Of a stretch of 53,949 nt of DNA, positions 32,801 to 43,591 are shown piece after piece (position 1 is the first letter of the stretch; every line of letters starts with the position of its first letter). Made by a program: the position numbers and the translations under genes. The DNA comes from Nocardiopsis xinjiangensis YIM 90004 (GTDB lineage Bacteria; Actinomycetota; Actinomycetes; Streptosporangiales; Streptosporangiaceae). The stretch spans positions 1-53,949 of the forward strand of contig NZ_ANBE01000050.1 of the NCBI RefSeq assembly GCF_000341145.1. Reading direction: 5' to 3'. The notes below the pieces were generated by a model. The model made no database searches. It was given only the letters and a program-made list of their open reading frames with translations, and was not told the origin of the DNA.

Positions 32801-34012
32801 TCAAGGGGCCGGGGTCCCCAAGCGCACCGGGAGGGTGAGCGGGGAATTGATGAAGACCGACGGCATCTCGGCCGGCTCGTCACCGGCCGCCGCGACCTGC
32901 GGGAACCGGGTGAACAGGCCCTGCAGGGCCGTCTCCAGCTCCATACGCGCCAACGAGGAGCCCAGGCACGTGTGCGGACCGTGTCCCAGGCCCAGGTTGC
33001 GGGGACGGTCCTCGGTCAGGTCGAAACGCTCGGCGTTGTCGCCGTAACGCTCCTCGTCGAGGTTGGCCGCCAGGTAGCCCAGCAACAGGGGCTCACCCTC
33101 CGCGACGGTCACACCGCCGATCTCCACGTCCTCGCCCGCGAAGAGGAACGGCAGCGCGGCCACACTCGTGGAGTGGCGCAGGACCTCCTCCACCGCCGTC
33201 GCCCACTCGGCCTCCCCCTCCCGCAGCAGGGCCAGCTGGTCGGGGTTGGACAGCAGCACCCGGACACCGTTGGCGACGGCCGACGCGGTGGTCTCGAACC
33301 CGGCGGTGATCATGAGCCACAGGGTGTCGCGCAACTCGACGTCACTGAGGCGGTCCCCGTCCTCGTTCGCGGTCACCAGTACCGACGTCATGTCCTCCCC
33401 CGGCTCGGCCCGTTTGGCGGCCACGAGCTCGTCGACGAAGGCGTCGACGTCGGCGCGCAACGCGGCGACCTCCTCCGGGCTCCCCTGGGAGAAGGCGGTG
33501 GCCACCATCGCGCGCATGCGGTCGTGGTGGGAGGCCTCGAACCCGAACAACGCGGCGAAGACCGCGACGGACAGCGGGTAGGCCAGCTCCTCCTTGACGT
33601 CGACCGGTTCGTCGGCCGGCCGTTCCGCCAAGGCCTCGATCAGCTCTCGCGCGGTCTTCTCCACGGTCGGGCGCAGCGCCTCGATCCGGCGCGGGGTGAA
33701 AGCGCGCGAGATCAGCCCCCGCAGACGGCGGTGTTCGGCGCCGTCGGAGGTGAGCATGTTGTCGAGGTGCACCATCGCCCGGACCGGGTGGTTCTCGGGC
33801 ACCTCGCCCTCACCGAGCGCCCTCCAGGACCGCCAGTTGCGGCGGAAGCGGGAGTCGTTGAGGGCCGAACGCAGGGCCTCGTCTCCGGTCAGCGCCCAGA
33901 CTTCGAGACCCGCGACCACAACGCGCGCAACGGGCCCGGCGTCCCGGAGCGTGCGTGCGAGCCCTCGCTGGTCTCCTGGTTCGAGGACGACGGGTCGGGG
34001 GTGTGCGGACAT
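32801..34012 (-). CDS. Cytochrome P450, CYP154-like
   Basis: A 403-residue soluble bacterial P450 monooxygenase. The I-helix oxygen-binding motif is AGFETT (237-242), the K-helix ExxR is EVLR (276-279) and the heme loop is GHGPHTCLG with Cys349. The N-terminal pattern (VVLEPGDQRGLARTLRDAGPVARV, WRALGEGEVPENHPV) resembles CYP154 enzymes, which hydroxylate or couple aromatic and steroid-like substrates. The start at 34012 lies 124 bp inside the 3' end of the upstream P450 gene, in another frame, so the two are translationally linked. No ferredoxin gene is adjacent. Confidence 0.88.
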   Translation of the reverse strand: MSAHPRPVVLEPGDQRGLARTLRDAGPVARVVVAGLEVWALTGDEALRSALNDSRFRRNWRSWRALGEGEVPENHPVRAMVHLDNMLTSDGAEHRRLRGLISRAFTPRRIEALRPTVEKTARELIEALAERPADEPVDVKEELAYPLSVAVFAALFGFEASHHDRMRAMVATAFSQGSPEEVAALRADVDAFVDELVAAKRAEPGEDMTSVLVTANEDGDRLSDVELRDTLWLMITAGFETTASAVANGVRVLLSNPDQLALLREGEAEWATAVEEVLRHSTSVAALPFLFAGEDVEIGGVTVAEGEPLLLGYLAANLDEERYGDNAERFDLTEDRPRNLGLGHGPHTCLGSSLARMELETALQGLFTRFPQVAAAGDEPAEMPSVFINSPLTLPVRLGTPAP

Positions 34013-35262
34013 GACTGGCCTCCAGAACTCGGGGTCTTCTGCGGGGTCCGGGGGGAGGTCCGCACGGGATCGAAGGTCACAGGCAGGGCCTCCAGACCGT
34101 GCGCGAAGGGGGAACGCCTCCAGGTCAGGTCACTCGGGGGCACGGAGAGCGCCATGTCCGGCAGCATCCGAAAGACCGTGCCGACCGCGTCGACGCCGAT
34201 CTGTCGGGCCAGGTTCCGGGCCGGGCACTGGTGGGGGCCGGTGCCGAACGCCAGGTGGGCGCGGGTACCCGAGGGTGCGGTGAGGTCGAGGTGCTCGACC
34301 ACATGGGGGTCGGAGTGGGCGGGGCCGTACCCCATGATCAGGCAGTCGCCCTCACCGACGGTCCAGCCGTCGAGGTCCATCTGCTGGGCGGGGTAGCGGC
34401 CCGGCATGAGGTAGATCGGGGGCGCCTTCCACAGCACGATGTCGACGAGCTCCTCGATCCGCGCGTTGCCGCTCATGATGTCGGCGCGGGAACCGCGGTC
34501 GGAGAGCAGCGCGTGGAACGTGTTGGCGATGAGGTTCATCAGGGGATCGTGCGCGGCCGAGATGATGAGGATGAGCTGGTGGGCGACCTCTTCGTCGTCG
34601 AGGCCGTTGGGGTGCGTGATCATCCGGGAGACCACGTCGCTGCCGGGGTCCTCGCGCCGCTGGAGGGTGACCGACTGGGCGTACCCGAAGAGCCCGCCCA
34701 TAGCGGCTTCGGCCTCCTCGCCCCCGTCCCACACCTTGCGCATGAGACCGACGAGCTGCGCGCCCTGGTCGCTGTCGAGGCCGAAGGCGTCGTTGAGCAG
34801 GAGCAGGGGCAGGCGGAAGGCCAGGTCGGAGACGAGGTCGGCGCGGCCGCGGCTCGCCGGTTCGGCCATGAGGTCCCGGACGAACTCGTCGACGACGCCG
34901 TAGGTACGTGCGGCCGTGAGAACGCTCAGGGCGTCCTCGATGACTTCCCGGTAGCGGCCGTGGTCGGGCTGGTCGCTCGACAGGGCGTTGCGGAAGTACC
35001 AGAAGGGGCCGGGGACCTTGTCGGGGGTGGCTCGTCCCTCCTTGGCCTCGGTCCAGCGGCGGGGGTCACGGGGGAAGGTACGGGCGTCCTGCAGGACGGT
35101 GCGGTTGAGCTCATAGCTCAGAAGCACCCAGGCGAGGACGCCCGGGGCGACCTCGACGGGGGCGAGGTCGCCGAAACGGCGGCGGAGGTCCTCCATGGTT
35201 TCGGGGACGGGCGCCTCGGTCTGCCCGTAGAGGGGGACGGCCGCCTCACGGGCGGCTGCCAT
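33889..35262 (-). CDS. CYP157-like cytochrome P450 lacking the ExxR motif
   Basis: A 457-residue P450 fold protein. The heme loop is FGTGPHQCPA with Cys346. The K-helix, where other P450s have ExxR, reads DIVLW (274-278): the Arg position is Trp and the Glu position is Ile. The I-helix reads SAAHDPLMN instead of AGxDT. Loss of ExxR in this form is a known hallmark of the CYP157 family, which occurs paired with CYP154 in Streptomyces conservons. A Ser/Pro-rich tail of about 56 residues after FDPVR (401) overlaps the next P450 gene by 124 bp. The start is uncertain: ATG at 35262 has no good site, while TTG at 35307 is preceded by AAGGAG at about 10 nt. Confidence 0.85.
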   Translation of the reverse strand: MAAAREAAVPLYGQTEAPVPETMEDLRRRFGDLAPVEVAPGVLAWVLLSYELNRTVLQDARTFPRDPRRWTEAKEGRATPDKVPGPFWYFRNALSSDQPDHGRYREVIEDALSVLTAARTYGVVDEFVRDLMAEPASRGRADLVSDLAFRLPLLLLNDAFGLDSDQGAQLVGLMRKVWDGGEEAEAAMGGLFGYAQSVTLQRREDPGSDVVSRMITHPNGLDDEEVAHQLILIISAAHDPLMNLIANTFHALLSDRGSRADIMSGNARIEELVDIVLWKAPPIYLMPGRYPAQQMDLDGWTVGEGDCLIMGYGPAHSDPHVVEHLDLTAPSGTRAHLAFGTGPHQCPARNLARQIGVDAVGTVFRMLPDMALSVPPSDLTWRRSPFAHGLEALPVTFDPVRTSPRTPQKTPSSGGQSCPHTPDPSSSNQETSEGSHARSGTPGPLRALWSRVSKSGR

Positions 35263-35471
35263 CGGACACTTGGCGGAGGACGTGCCGGCGGGCCTGTCGG
35301 GACTCAAACGTGCGGGTCTCCTTCCTGGCCCGTCTCCTGGGGCACGGATGCGCGGGCGCTTGGTCGAGGTCCGACGCGGGGCGCGGCACACCGTTCGCGT
35401 CGTGTTCGCGCCCCCAAGTAAAGCAGGCACCAAGAACCTCATCCCCACCATGGGGGCACACAAAGGCACAT

Positions 35472-35489
35472 TGGGGTATCGATTCCCCA
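35472..35489. promoter_or_regulatory. Near-perfect palindrome upstream of the P450 operon
   Basis: TGGGGTATCGATTCCCCA is symmetric apart from one T/T pair and is centred on ATCGAT. It sits 21 bp after the sensor-protein stop and about 170-210 bp before the first P450 start, in the 247-bp gap 35263-35509. It may be an operator for the P450 genes or a weak terminator for the upstream operon. Confidence 0.4.
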
Positions 35490-35509
35490 TACGTCCCATG
35501 GACAGCGGC

Positions 35510-37027
35510 TCAGTCGCCGGTGCGGTAGGGATCCTCCAGAGGGTCGTCGCCGTCCAGAGGAACCTCCACGATCGGCACGAACCGTCCAGCCGACTCTCCG
35601 GCCATCCGGTCGCTGTAGCTGAGTGTCCCACCGCCGGCCGAGACCTCGTGAGCGCTGTTGAGCAACATCAGGTGCGAGAACACCTGGGTCGCGGTGGGCA
35701 ACTTCTCGCTCTCGCTCTGGTTGGAGATGCGTACCGCGCTCGCCGCGACCGCCACGGCGTCGTGGTTGACCAGCGCGTACCCGTTGTCCAGGGCGCCCTC
35801 CTCCTCGCTGACGTACTCGCGGTAGGCGTTGGCGAAGCCCCCGTAGTTCTGGGGCGCCTCGACGCCTGGCACGGCACCGTCCCACCGGGGGTCGGTGGCC
35901 GAGGCGTAGAGCAGGCTCATGTTGCCCTCCTCGAGGGAGCTCATGACCTCCTCGTCCTGCAGCACGCTCAGGCCGGTGACGGCGAACGCCACACGCAGAT
36001 GCCGGTCGTTGCACTGGCGGATCGCCAGCGAGGACAGGAAGTCCTTGAGGTCGGGGGCGCGACCGGCGAAGAACAGCGTGTCACTGCGGGCCCAGCACAC
36101 GTTGAGAGCCATCGTCGTGTACAGGCCGGAGCCCTGCGGGTCTCCGACGGTGGTGCCCTCGTACTCCTGGGCATGGCCGTCGGTGAAGTCGGTGAGGTGC
36201 TCTTCGTAGGCCTCACGCAGGGACGTGACGAACAGATCCGGATCGTTCTTGTCGTAGACCAGGGTCGCGTCGGGTTCCTCCTCGAGCTCCTCCAGATAGG
36301 ACCGCAGGGCCAGCACGTACTCGGTATTGCTGGGGGCCGCACGCACCAGGCCCGGGATCTCGCCGTGCTCCAGACCGTCCGCGGTGACCGCCGAGGAGAC
36401 CATGGGAATGTTCTCATTGCTCAGGCGCTGGGCGATGTCGCGGGTGGAGTCGATACTGACCCCCATCCCGGTGACCGCGACGAGGGGGACCTCGTCCTCG
36501 GTCATCTCCACGAGGTCGTCCACGACCGGTCCCCACTGGCGCTGCTGGCCGCCGACGTTGGCCAGCTCCAACTGGATCTGCGGGGTGGTGTCCCCGAACC
36601 GCGGCATACGGTTGGCGACCATCTGCGCGGTGTGTGCGCCCTCGATGGCACGCAGCATGCGCCCGGGGTCCATGGGGCTGACTTTGCCGAAAGTGAAGGT
36701 TCCGAGATGGACGATCTTGACCGCCTGTCCGCCGCTCTCTTCGGCGACCTGGGCGTTCTCCTCGGCAATGCGCTGCTGGATGTCGGCGAAATCGTCGTGG
36801 AAGACGTGTCCGGCGTCGGTGATGCCCACGCACTGGCCGTCGACGGAGCGGACCCCGTTGCCCGGCCCCCCGCAGATGAACTCGTCCCAGTACCGCAGGC
36901 CCGCGGCGAGGAGCACGAGGACGAGCACTCCCGCGGTCAGAGGCCTCCAATGGCGTTTCCACCACGGTCTCCTGGCGCCCCAACCGAAGCCGGTTATCCG
37001 TCGGTCCTTCTTCGTGTCCTCCAGCAT
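35510..37027 (-). CDS. Membrane-tethered type-I periplasmic binding protein (sensor-like)
   Basis: A 505-residue protein with a basic cytoplasmic N-terminus (KKDRRITGFGWGARRPWWKR), one transmembrane helix (about 30-44) and a large extracytoplasmic domain. Two Cys (52 and 66, CGGPGNGVRSVDGQC) probably form a disulfide. The rest resembles type-I periplasmic binding proteins of the branched-chain amino acid receptor class: VKIVHLGTFTFG, two alpha/beta lobes with VPLVAVTGMGVSIDSTRDIAQRLSNENIPMVSS and DTLFFAGRAPDLKDFLSSL. There is no lipobox and no ABC permease or ATPase subunit nearby, so it is unlikely to serve normal import. It starts 28 bp after the STAND-like ATPase gene, so the two are one operon; a receptor-plus-signalling-NTPase pair is inferred. 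ATG at 37027 with GAGAAG upstream. Confidence 0.7.
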   Translation of the reverse strand: MLEDTKKDRRITGFGWGARRPWWKRHWRPLTAGVLVLVLLAAGLRYWDEFICGGPGNGVRSVDGQCVGITDAGHVFHDDFADIQQRIAEENAQVAEESGGQAVKIVHLGTFTFGKVSPMDPGRMLRAIEGAHTAQMVANRMPRFGDTTPQIQLELANVGGQQRQWGPVVDDLVEMTEDEVPLVAVTGMGVSIDSTRDIAQRLSNENIPMVSSAVTADGLEHGEIPGLVRAAPSNTEYVLALRSYLEELEEEPDATLVYDKNDPDLFVTSLREAYEEHLTDFTDGHAQEYEGTTVGDPQGSGLYTTMALNVCWARSDTLFFAGRAPDLKDFLSSLAIRQCNDRHLRVAFAVTGLSVLQDEEVMSSLEEGNMSLLYASATDPRWDGAVPGVEAPQNYGGFANAYREYVSEEEGALDNGYALVNHDAVAVAASAVRISNQSESEKLPTATQVFSHLMLLNSAHEVSAGGGTLSYSDRMAGESAGRFVPIVEVPLDGDDPLEDPYRTGD

Positions 37028-37055
37028 CGTCACTTCTCGCTTCCCGCGGCGTCGC

Positions 37056-38981
37056 TCACTTGAACCGGTCCCACAACGACAGGTGCTGCGCCGCCTCGGC
37101 CAGCAGCCGGTTGGAGCCCTCGCCCGCGAAGTCGGCGGCCAGGTCGGAGAGGGTCTGTTGGGCGGCGGCATGCAGCTCGGCCGTGCGGAACATGTCGGGG
37201 TCGCTCGCCAAGTGGCGGGCGACCAGCAGTTTGAGGGTGGTGCGCACCAGGGGCGAGGGGTCCGCGGTACGGGTCTGCTCGCCCAGCAGCGTCAGCAGCA
37301 CGTCGAAGTAGGGCCGCTCGAACGTGCTCCGGGTCGGGGCGGCGGCGATGTCCTGCAGCGTCCACACCCATTCGTCGCCGTCGATCTCGGGATCGATGAG
37401 CCGTTCGACCAGGAACTCCGCCACCAGCAGGAACTCGCCCGCGCACAGCAGGTGGTAGGCCTTGCGCACCGGGTCGGGCCGCACCGTGCGGTAGTGGTGC
37501 ACGAGGCTGCGGTGCACGGTGCCCCAATCGGGGTAGGTGCCGATCGGTTCACGCCGGGCCAGGACCCGCTGCAGCAGGCGGCGCAGCACCGTGGGGCGGT
37601 CCTCCTCCCACAGGGGTCGCTCGAGCAGGACCGGCTCACCGACCTCGTGGCTGGGGCCGCTCTGTTCCCGGTACAGCCAGAGCCCGGATTCGACGTCGCG
37701 GGCGGCCGAGCATGTGGTCAGGGCCGCGAGCAGGTCGGTGTTGAGTTTGTTGGGGGATTCACCGAGCACGCTGGTGAGCATGAGGTTCTCTGTGGTGGGC
37801 AAGGCCTCCATGCCCGGTGACGGTGGCCGGTCCCGGAGCGCGTGGGCCACCCCGGAGCCCTCGCACCGGACCCAGGCCTCGACCAGCGCGGCGCTGGCCC
37901 CCGGGTGTCCCCCGGTGAACCCCCACAGGTGGTCGACGACGTCGTCGGAGTGCCATCCCTGCCCGCTGGCCTCGACGAGCAGCTCGCTGACCTCGGCGGT
38001 GGTGAAGGGTTGCAACCGGTAGCGCGACCACAGGGTGCCCTCCATGGCCAGGGGCAGCACGTTGACCACACCGGTGCGCCCGCCCCCGGTGGCCGCGACG
38101 ACGCTGAGATGGTCGCCGCCCTCCTTGGCCGATCCCACGAGCGCGGAGACGAGCTCGGGTCCGGGGCCGCGATCGACGTTGTCGAGCATGAGGGCGGGTG
38201 TGGGGACGCGCCGTTGGGCACGGCTGAGATCACGCAGGTCGGCTCGCAGGGCCTTGCACAGTGACTGTGCGGCGAGCTCGCGGTTGCTGCGGCCCAGGAC
38301 GGCGTTGTAGTGGTCGGGGTCCTGGACCTGGTGACGCAGGGCGATGAGTTCGTCGACGGGTTCGGCGCTGCCGGTGCTGAACCAGCCCAGGACCTCGTCG
38401 ATCGTGTTGACCGCGAGGCCGGACAGGCCGAGGCCGGCGCGGATGAGCTCGACGGCACCGAAGCCGGTGAGGAGTTCCTCGAGCGAGATGATCCGGCCGG
38501 CGCGTTCGAGTTGGTCGCCGAGCTTGCGCAGGACCCCGCGGCCGCGGGTACGGACCTTGCCGAGCATCCACTTCAGGCGTTCGCGTTCGCCCTCGGGAAG
38601 AGTGTGTTCGCCGAGCGGTTCGAACTCCAGGTCGGCGCAGATCGCCAGGAGCGCCATCCACAAGCGCGGGAACTCCAGGCGGCCGAAATCGTCGCGAGTG
38701 TGGCCGAGGGCGCTGGCGTTGACCGAGGCCACGAAACTGAGCACGCTCGTGACGTCGGTGAAGCGGTCCTTGGCGAGGTCGACGTAGGCGTAGGGGACGC
38801 CGGCATCGTAGAGGGTGGTGGCGGCCCAGCTGAGGAAATGTGTCTTGCCCGTCCCGTGGCCGCCCTCCACGACCATGACCGGCCGCGGTTCGGAGCCGTC
38901 GCCGCCGGGAGAGGCCAGCGCGACGAAGCGGCGCGCGCCCTCCCTGCGTCCGATCGGACTCTCCACGTGTGACTCCGCCAC
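37056..38981 (-). CDS. STAND/AAA-like P-loop ATPase
   Basis: A 641-residue cytoplasmic ATPase. Walker A is GGHGTGKT (40-47) and Walker B is PALMLDNVD (262-270). Further STAND/AAA_16-type marks are an LQPFTTAEVSELL arginine-region helix and FTGGHPGASAALVEAW in the winged/sensor region. The C-terminal 200 residues are helical with repeats suggestive of a TPR-like solenoid (VRKAYHLLCAGEFLLVAEFLVERLI...). No effector domain (nuclease, TIR, protease) is attached. GTG at 38981 has GGGGGAGG 5 nt upstream; an ATG at 39017 is weaker. It is the first gene of an operon with the membrane-tethered binding protein. Function unknown; signalling or stress/defence-type sensing is a hypothesis. Confidence 0.75.
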   Translation of the reverse strand: MAESHVESPIGRREGARRFVALASPGGDGSEPRPVMVVEGGHGTGKTHFLSWAATTLYDAGVPYAYVDLAKDRFTDVTSVLSFVASVNASALGHTRDDFGRLEFPRLWMALLAICADLEFEPLGEHTLPEGERERLKWMLGKVRTRGRGVLRKLGDQLERAGRIISLEELLTGFGAVELIRAGLGLSGLAVNTIDEVLGWFSTGSAEPVDELIALRHQVQDPDHYNAVLGRSNRELAAQSLCKALRADLRDLSRAQRRVPTPALMLDNVDRGPGPELVSALVGSAKEGGDHLSVVAATGGGRTGVVNVLPLAMEGTLWSRYRLQPFTTAEVSELLVEASGQGWHSDDVVDHLWGFTGGHPGASAALVEAWVRCEGSGVAHALRDRPPSPGMEALPTTENLMLTSVLGESPNKLNTDLLAALTTCSAARDVESGLWLYREQSGPSHEVGEPVLLERPLWEEDRPTVLRRLLQRVLARREPIGTYPDWGTVHRSLVHHYRTVRPDPVRKAYHLLCAGEFLLVAEFLVERLIDPEIDGDEWVWTLQDIAAAPTRSTFERPYFDVLLTLLGEQTRTADPSPLVRTTLKLLVARHLASDPDMFRTAELHAAAQQTLSDLAADFAGEGSNRLLAEAAQHLSLWDRFK

Positions 38982-39508
38982 ACGGTCCTCCCCCTTTGTC
39001 GACTGCGGCCTGCCCATCGATTAATAATGCGCACAGGCGGCACCAATAAAAGGATATACACATTTCGTTAGTCAGGCGTTATGTGAACCTGGCGAATTAT
39101 GCGTTCTTTGGGGTTTTTTGTTCGATTTGTTTCTGATGGGACGCATGGGGGCCAGTGAGGCAAGGACTGGCTTCGGAATTTGGGGCTCCGAGCCGCGGGA
39201 GGTGGGAGGAAGAGAGGTGGTTCTGGTTGTTGTGACCGGGACCGAGGGGTTGTTCGTTGTGGCTGGAGACAGGTTTTCTTGTGACTCCGGGTGGCGGGGG
39301 TTCGGGATTGTGGGATTTCTTGTGGTGCCTGGGCGGGGTGGTTCGCCGGGTCGTCGAACCACCCACACCAACCCCCCACCCACTATCCGCACCGCAGGCT
39401 CCACCCCGCCTCAATCACCCCAACGGGGTTCTCCCACCCGCACCGAATCACCAGGCCCACAGGCCCCTGCCCACAAGTCCAACGGCATCGGTCCGGCCCC
39501 GGAACGGG
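38982..39508. other. 527-bp gene-free spacer with AT-rich promoter patch and strand-skewed hairpin
   Basis: The part nearest the ATPase gene (about 39015-39130) is the most AT-rich stretch of the window and probably holds its promoter (for example TATTAAT at about 39020 on the minus strand). From 39110 to 39345 the plus strand is G/T-rich; from 39355 to 39470 it is C/A-rich; a 10-bp hairpin lies at the switch. No open frame has coding character. Confidence 0.6.
39336..39364. other. Hairpin at the centre of the G/T-to-C/A switch
   Basis: GGGTGGTTCG (39336-39345) pairs perfectly with CGAACCACCC (39355-39364), 9-nt loop. It could end the Entner-Doudoroff operon transcript (minus strand, about 150 nt after eda) or be part of a structured RNA. 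Confidence 0.5.
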
Positions 39509-40141
39509 TCAGAGCTGGGCGGCGGCCCGGGCCAGGCCGGTGATCTCGTCCCAGCGGCCGGCCTCCACCAGCGAGGCGGGCGTGAGCCAGCTGCCGCCCA
39601 CGCACCCGACATTGGGCAACGCCAGGTAGGCGGGTGCGGAATCGACCGTGATCCCGCCGGTGGGGCAGAAGCGCGCCTGAGGAAGCGGGGAGGACAGCGC
39701 CTTCAGGAAGGCCGCGCCACCCGCCGGCTCCGCCGGGAAGAACTTCATCTCGTGCACACCCTGCTCCAGCAGCGCCATGGCCTCCGAGACCGTGGACACC
39801 CCCGGCAGGAAAGGCAGTCCCGTGTCGGCCATCGCCTCGCTCAGGCGCGGGCTGCATCCGGGGCTGACCAGGAAATTCGCCCCGGCCCGTGCCGCGGCGT
39901 CGGCCTTCTCCGGCGTCGTCACCGTGCCGGCGCCCACCACGGCCTCGGGCACCTCGGCGGCGACCCGCTCGATCGCCGCCATGGCACCGGAGGTGCGCAG
40001 GGTGATCTCCACGCCGGGCAGCCCGCCGGACACCAGCGCGCGGGCCAGCGGAACGGCCTTCTCCGGATCCTCGACCACGACCACCGGCATGACCGGTGCC
40101 AGGTCCATCAGCTCGGATCCCGAGCGGGGTGTCGTCGTCAT
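39509..40141 (-). CDS. eda: KDPG/KHG aldolase Eda
   Basis: 2-Keto-3-deoxy-6-phosphogluconate aldolase, the last step of the Entner-Doudoroff pathway, giving pyruvate and glyceraldehyde-3-phosphate. The 210-residue TIM barrel has the catalytic Glu45 in [28 protein letters not shown] and the Schiff-base Lys133 in [11 protein letters not shown], then FCPTGGI for phosphate binding. The start at 40141 (MTTTPRSG) has GGGAG upstream, 44 bp after the edd stop. Third gene of zwf-edd-eda. Confidence 0.95.
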   Translation of the reverse strand: MTTTPRSGSELMDLAPVMPVVVVEDPEKAVPLARALVSGGLPGVEITLRTSGAMAAIERVAAEVPEAVVGAGTVTTPEKADAAARAGANFLVSPGCSPRLSEAMADTGLPFLPGVSTVSEAMALLEQGVHEMKFFPAEPAGGAAFLKALSSPLPQARFCPTGGITVDSAPAYLALPNVGCVGGSWLTPASLVEAGRWDEITGLARAAAQL

Positions 40142-40185
40142 GGGTGTCGTCTCCCGTGTGTGCGAAGTGGGTGGCTGAGGACGGG

Positions 40186-41996
<1,811 letters not shown>

Positions 41997-42000
<4 letters not shown>

Positions 42001-43472
42001 CGTGGCTGCTCCTGTTCGTACCAAGTCCGGCCGTTGCGGCCGACGAGCCGGTGGGCGCCTGCGGGGCCGGCGCTCCCGGACGGGTAGATCTCTGGTGGAG
42101 TGTTCCGGTCCGCCCAGGCCTCGATCACGGGATCCACCCAGCGCCAGGCCGCCTCGACCTCGTCACGGCGCACGAACAGGGTGGGGTCCCCGGCCAGGAC
42201 GTCCGCCAGCAGCCGCTCGTAGGCCTCGGGCGAGCGGGTGGGGAAGGTGTCGGCGAAGCTGAGCCGCAGGGGGACGGGGCGCAGTCGCGGGACGCCTGCC
42301 CCGGGTTCCTTGGCCGACACCGTCAGGTGGATGCCTTCGTCGGGTTGGAGGCGGATGACGAGCTCTCCGGCCCCGGCAAGGCCGTCGGCCCCGGGGAAGA
42401 TGGTGTGCGGCACATCGCGGAAACGCACCACGATCTCCGAGCGCGTGTGCTCCATGCGTTTTCCGGTGCGCAGGTAGAAGGGCACCCCGGCCCAGCGCCA
42501 ATTGGCGATCTCGGCGCGCAGGGCCACGAAGGTCTCGGTGTCTCCGGTGGAGGGACCGCCGGCCTCGTCCAGGTAACCGACGACCTCCTCACCGTCGACG
42601 GTTCCGGGGCCGTACTGTCCGCGGACGGTGTCGGTCTCGACACGGTCGCCGGTGAGCGGAGTGAGCGCCTGCAGGACCTTGAGTTTCTCGTCGCGCACGG
42701 CGTCGCGGTCGTAGCTGGAGGGCGCCTCCATCGCGGTCAGGCACAGCAGTTGGAGCAGGTGGTTCTGCACCATGTCGCGCATGGCCCCGGCGGAGTCGTA
42801 GTAACCGCGTCGGCCGCCGACCCCGACCGTCTCGGCTGCGGTGATCTGCACGTGGTCGATCCAGTGCGAGTTCCACAGGGGTTCGAGGAAGACGTTGGCG
42901 AACCGCAGCACGAGCAGGTTCTGGACCGTCTCCTTGCCGAGGTAGTGGTCGATCCGGTAAGTGGCCGACTCCGGGAAGACCTCGGCGACCTCGGCGTTGA
43001 CCTCGCGCGCGGAGGCGAGATCGCTGCCCAGGGGTTTCTCGAGGACGACACGGGAGCCGGGACCGACCAGGCCGGCGTCGCTCAGGCCTCGGCAGATGGA
43101 GCCGGAGAGTATGGGCGGAACGGCGAGGTGGAAGACGCGGTCGCGCCCGGGGGTGAGGGCTCGGGCGAGGTCCTCCCAGCCCCGGGGGTCGCCGCCGACG
43201 TCGACGGTGACGTGGGAGAGACGGCCGAGGAAGCGGTCCAGGTCCTCGTTGCCGTCGGCCTCGTGGTGGGCGCGGACGGCGGCGTCCGCCTTGTCGCGCA
43301 GGTCGGCGTCGGTGAGCCCGTCGCGGGAGACGGCGACGACGCGGGTTCCGGCGTCGAGGTGGCCGTCGCGGTCGAGCAGATACAGGGACGGCAGGAGTTT
43401 GCGCATGGACAGGTCCCCGGTGCCGCCGAAGACCACGAGGTCGGTGGGTCCGGACGCGGGTGACTGAGGCAT
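41997..43472 (-). CDS. zwf: Glucose-6-phosphate dehydrogenase Zwf
   Basis: Oxidises glucose-6-phosphate to 6-phosphogluconolactone with NAD(P). The 491-residue product has the dinucleotide motif [12 protein letters not shown] (15-26), the EKPLG turn and the substrate motif RIDHYLGKE (173-181, His176). First gene of zwf-edd-eda, which together turn glucose-6-phosphate to pyruvate and GAP. A lactonase gene (pgl) is missing from the cluster, so that step must be encoded elsewhere or be spontaneous. ATG at 43472 with GGAAGAG upstream. Confidence 0.96.
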
Positions 43473-43555
43473 GTCGGGCTCTTCCGTCAGGAGGAGGGCG
43501 CGGTGGGGGCGCGGGGGTTCGGCCTGGGCAGAGGTGGCCGGGGTGCCCTGCTTCG

Positions 43556-43585
43556 ACCATAGAGCCGACTATGAACAAAAACCAA
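43556..43585 (-). promoter_or_regulatory. zwf-edd-eda promoter
   Basis: On the minus strand TTGGTT (-35; 43580-43585) and TATGGT (-10; 43556-43561) are separated by 18 bp, in an AT-rich stretch about 85 bp before zwf. Confidence 0.5.
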
Positions 43586-43591
43586 GCACAC

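Noticed and set aside
35510..37027. Ordinary ABC-transporter substrate-binding lipoprotein
   Set aside because: It has a transmembrane anchor and no lipobox, and no permease or transporter ATPase genes are adjacent.
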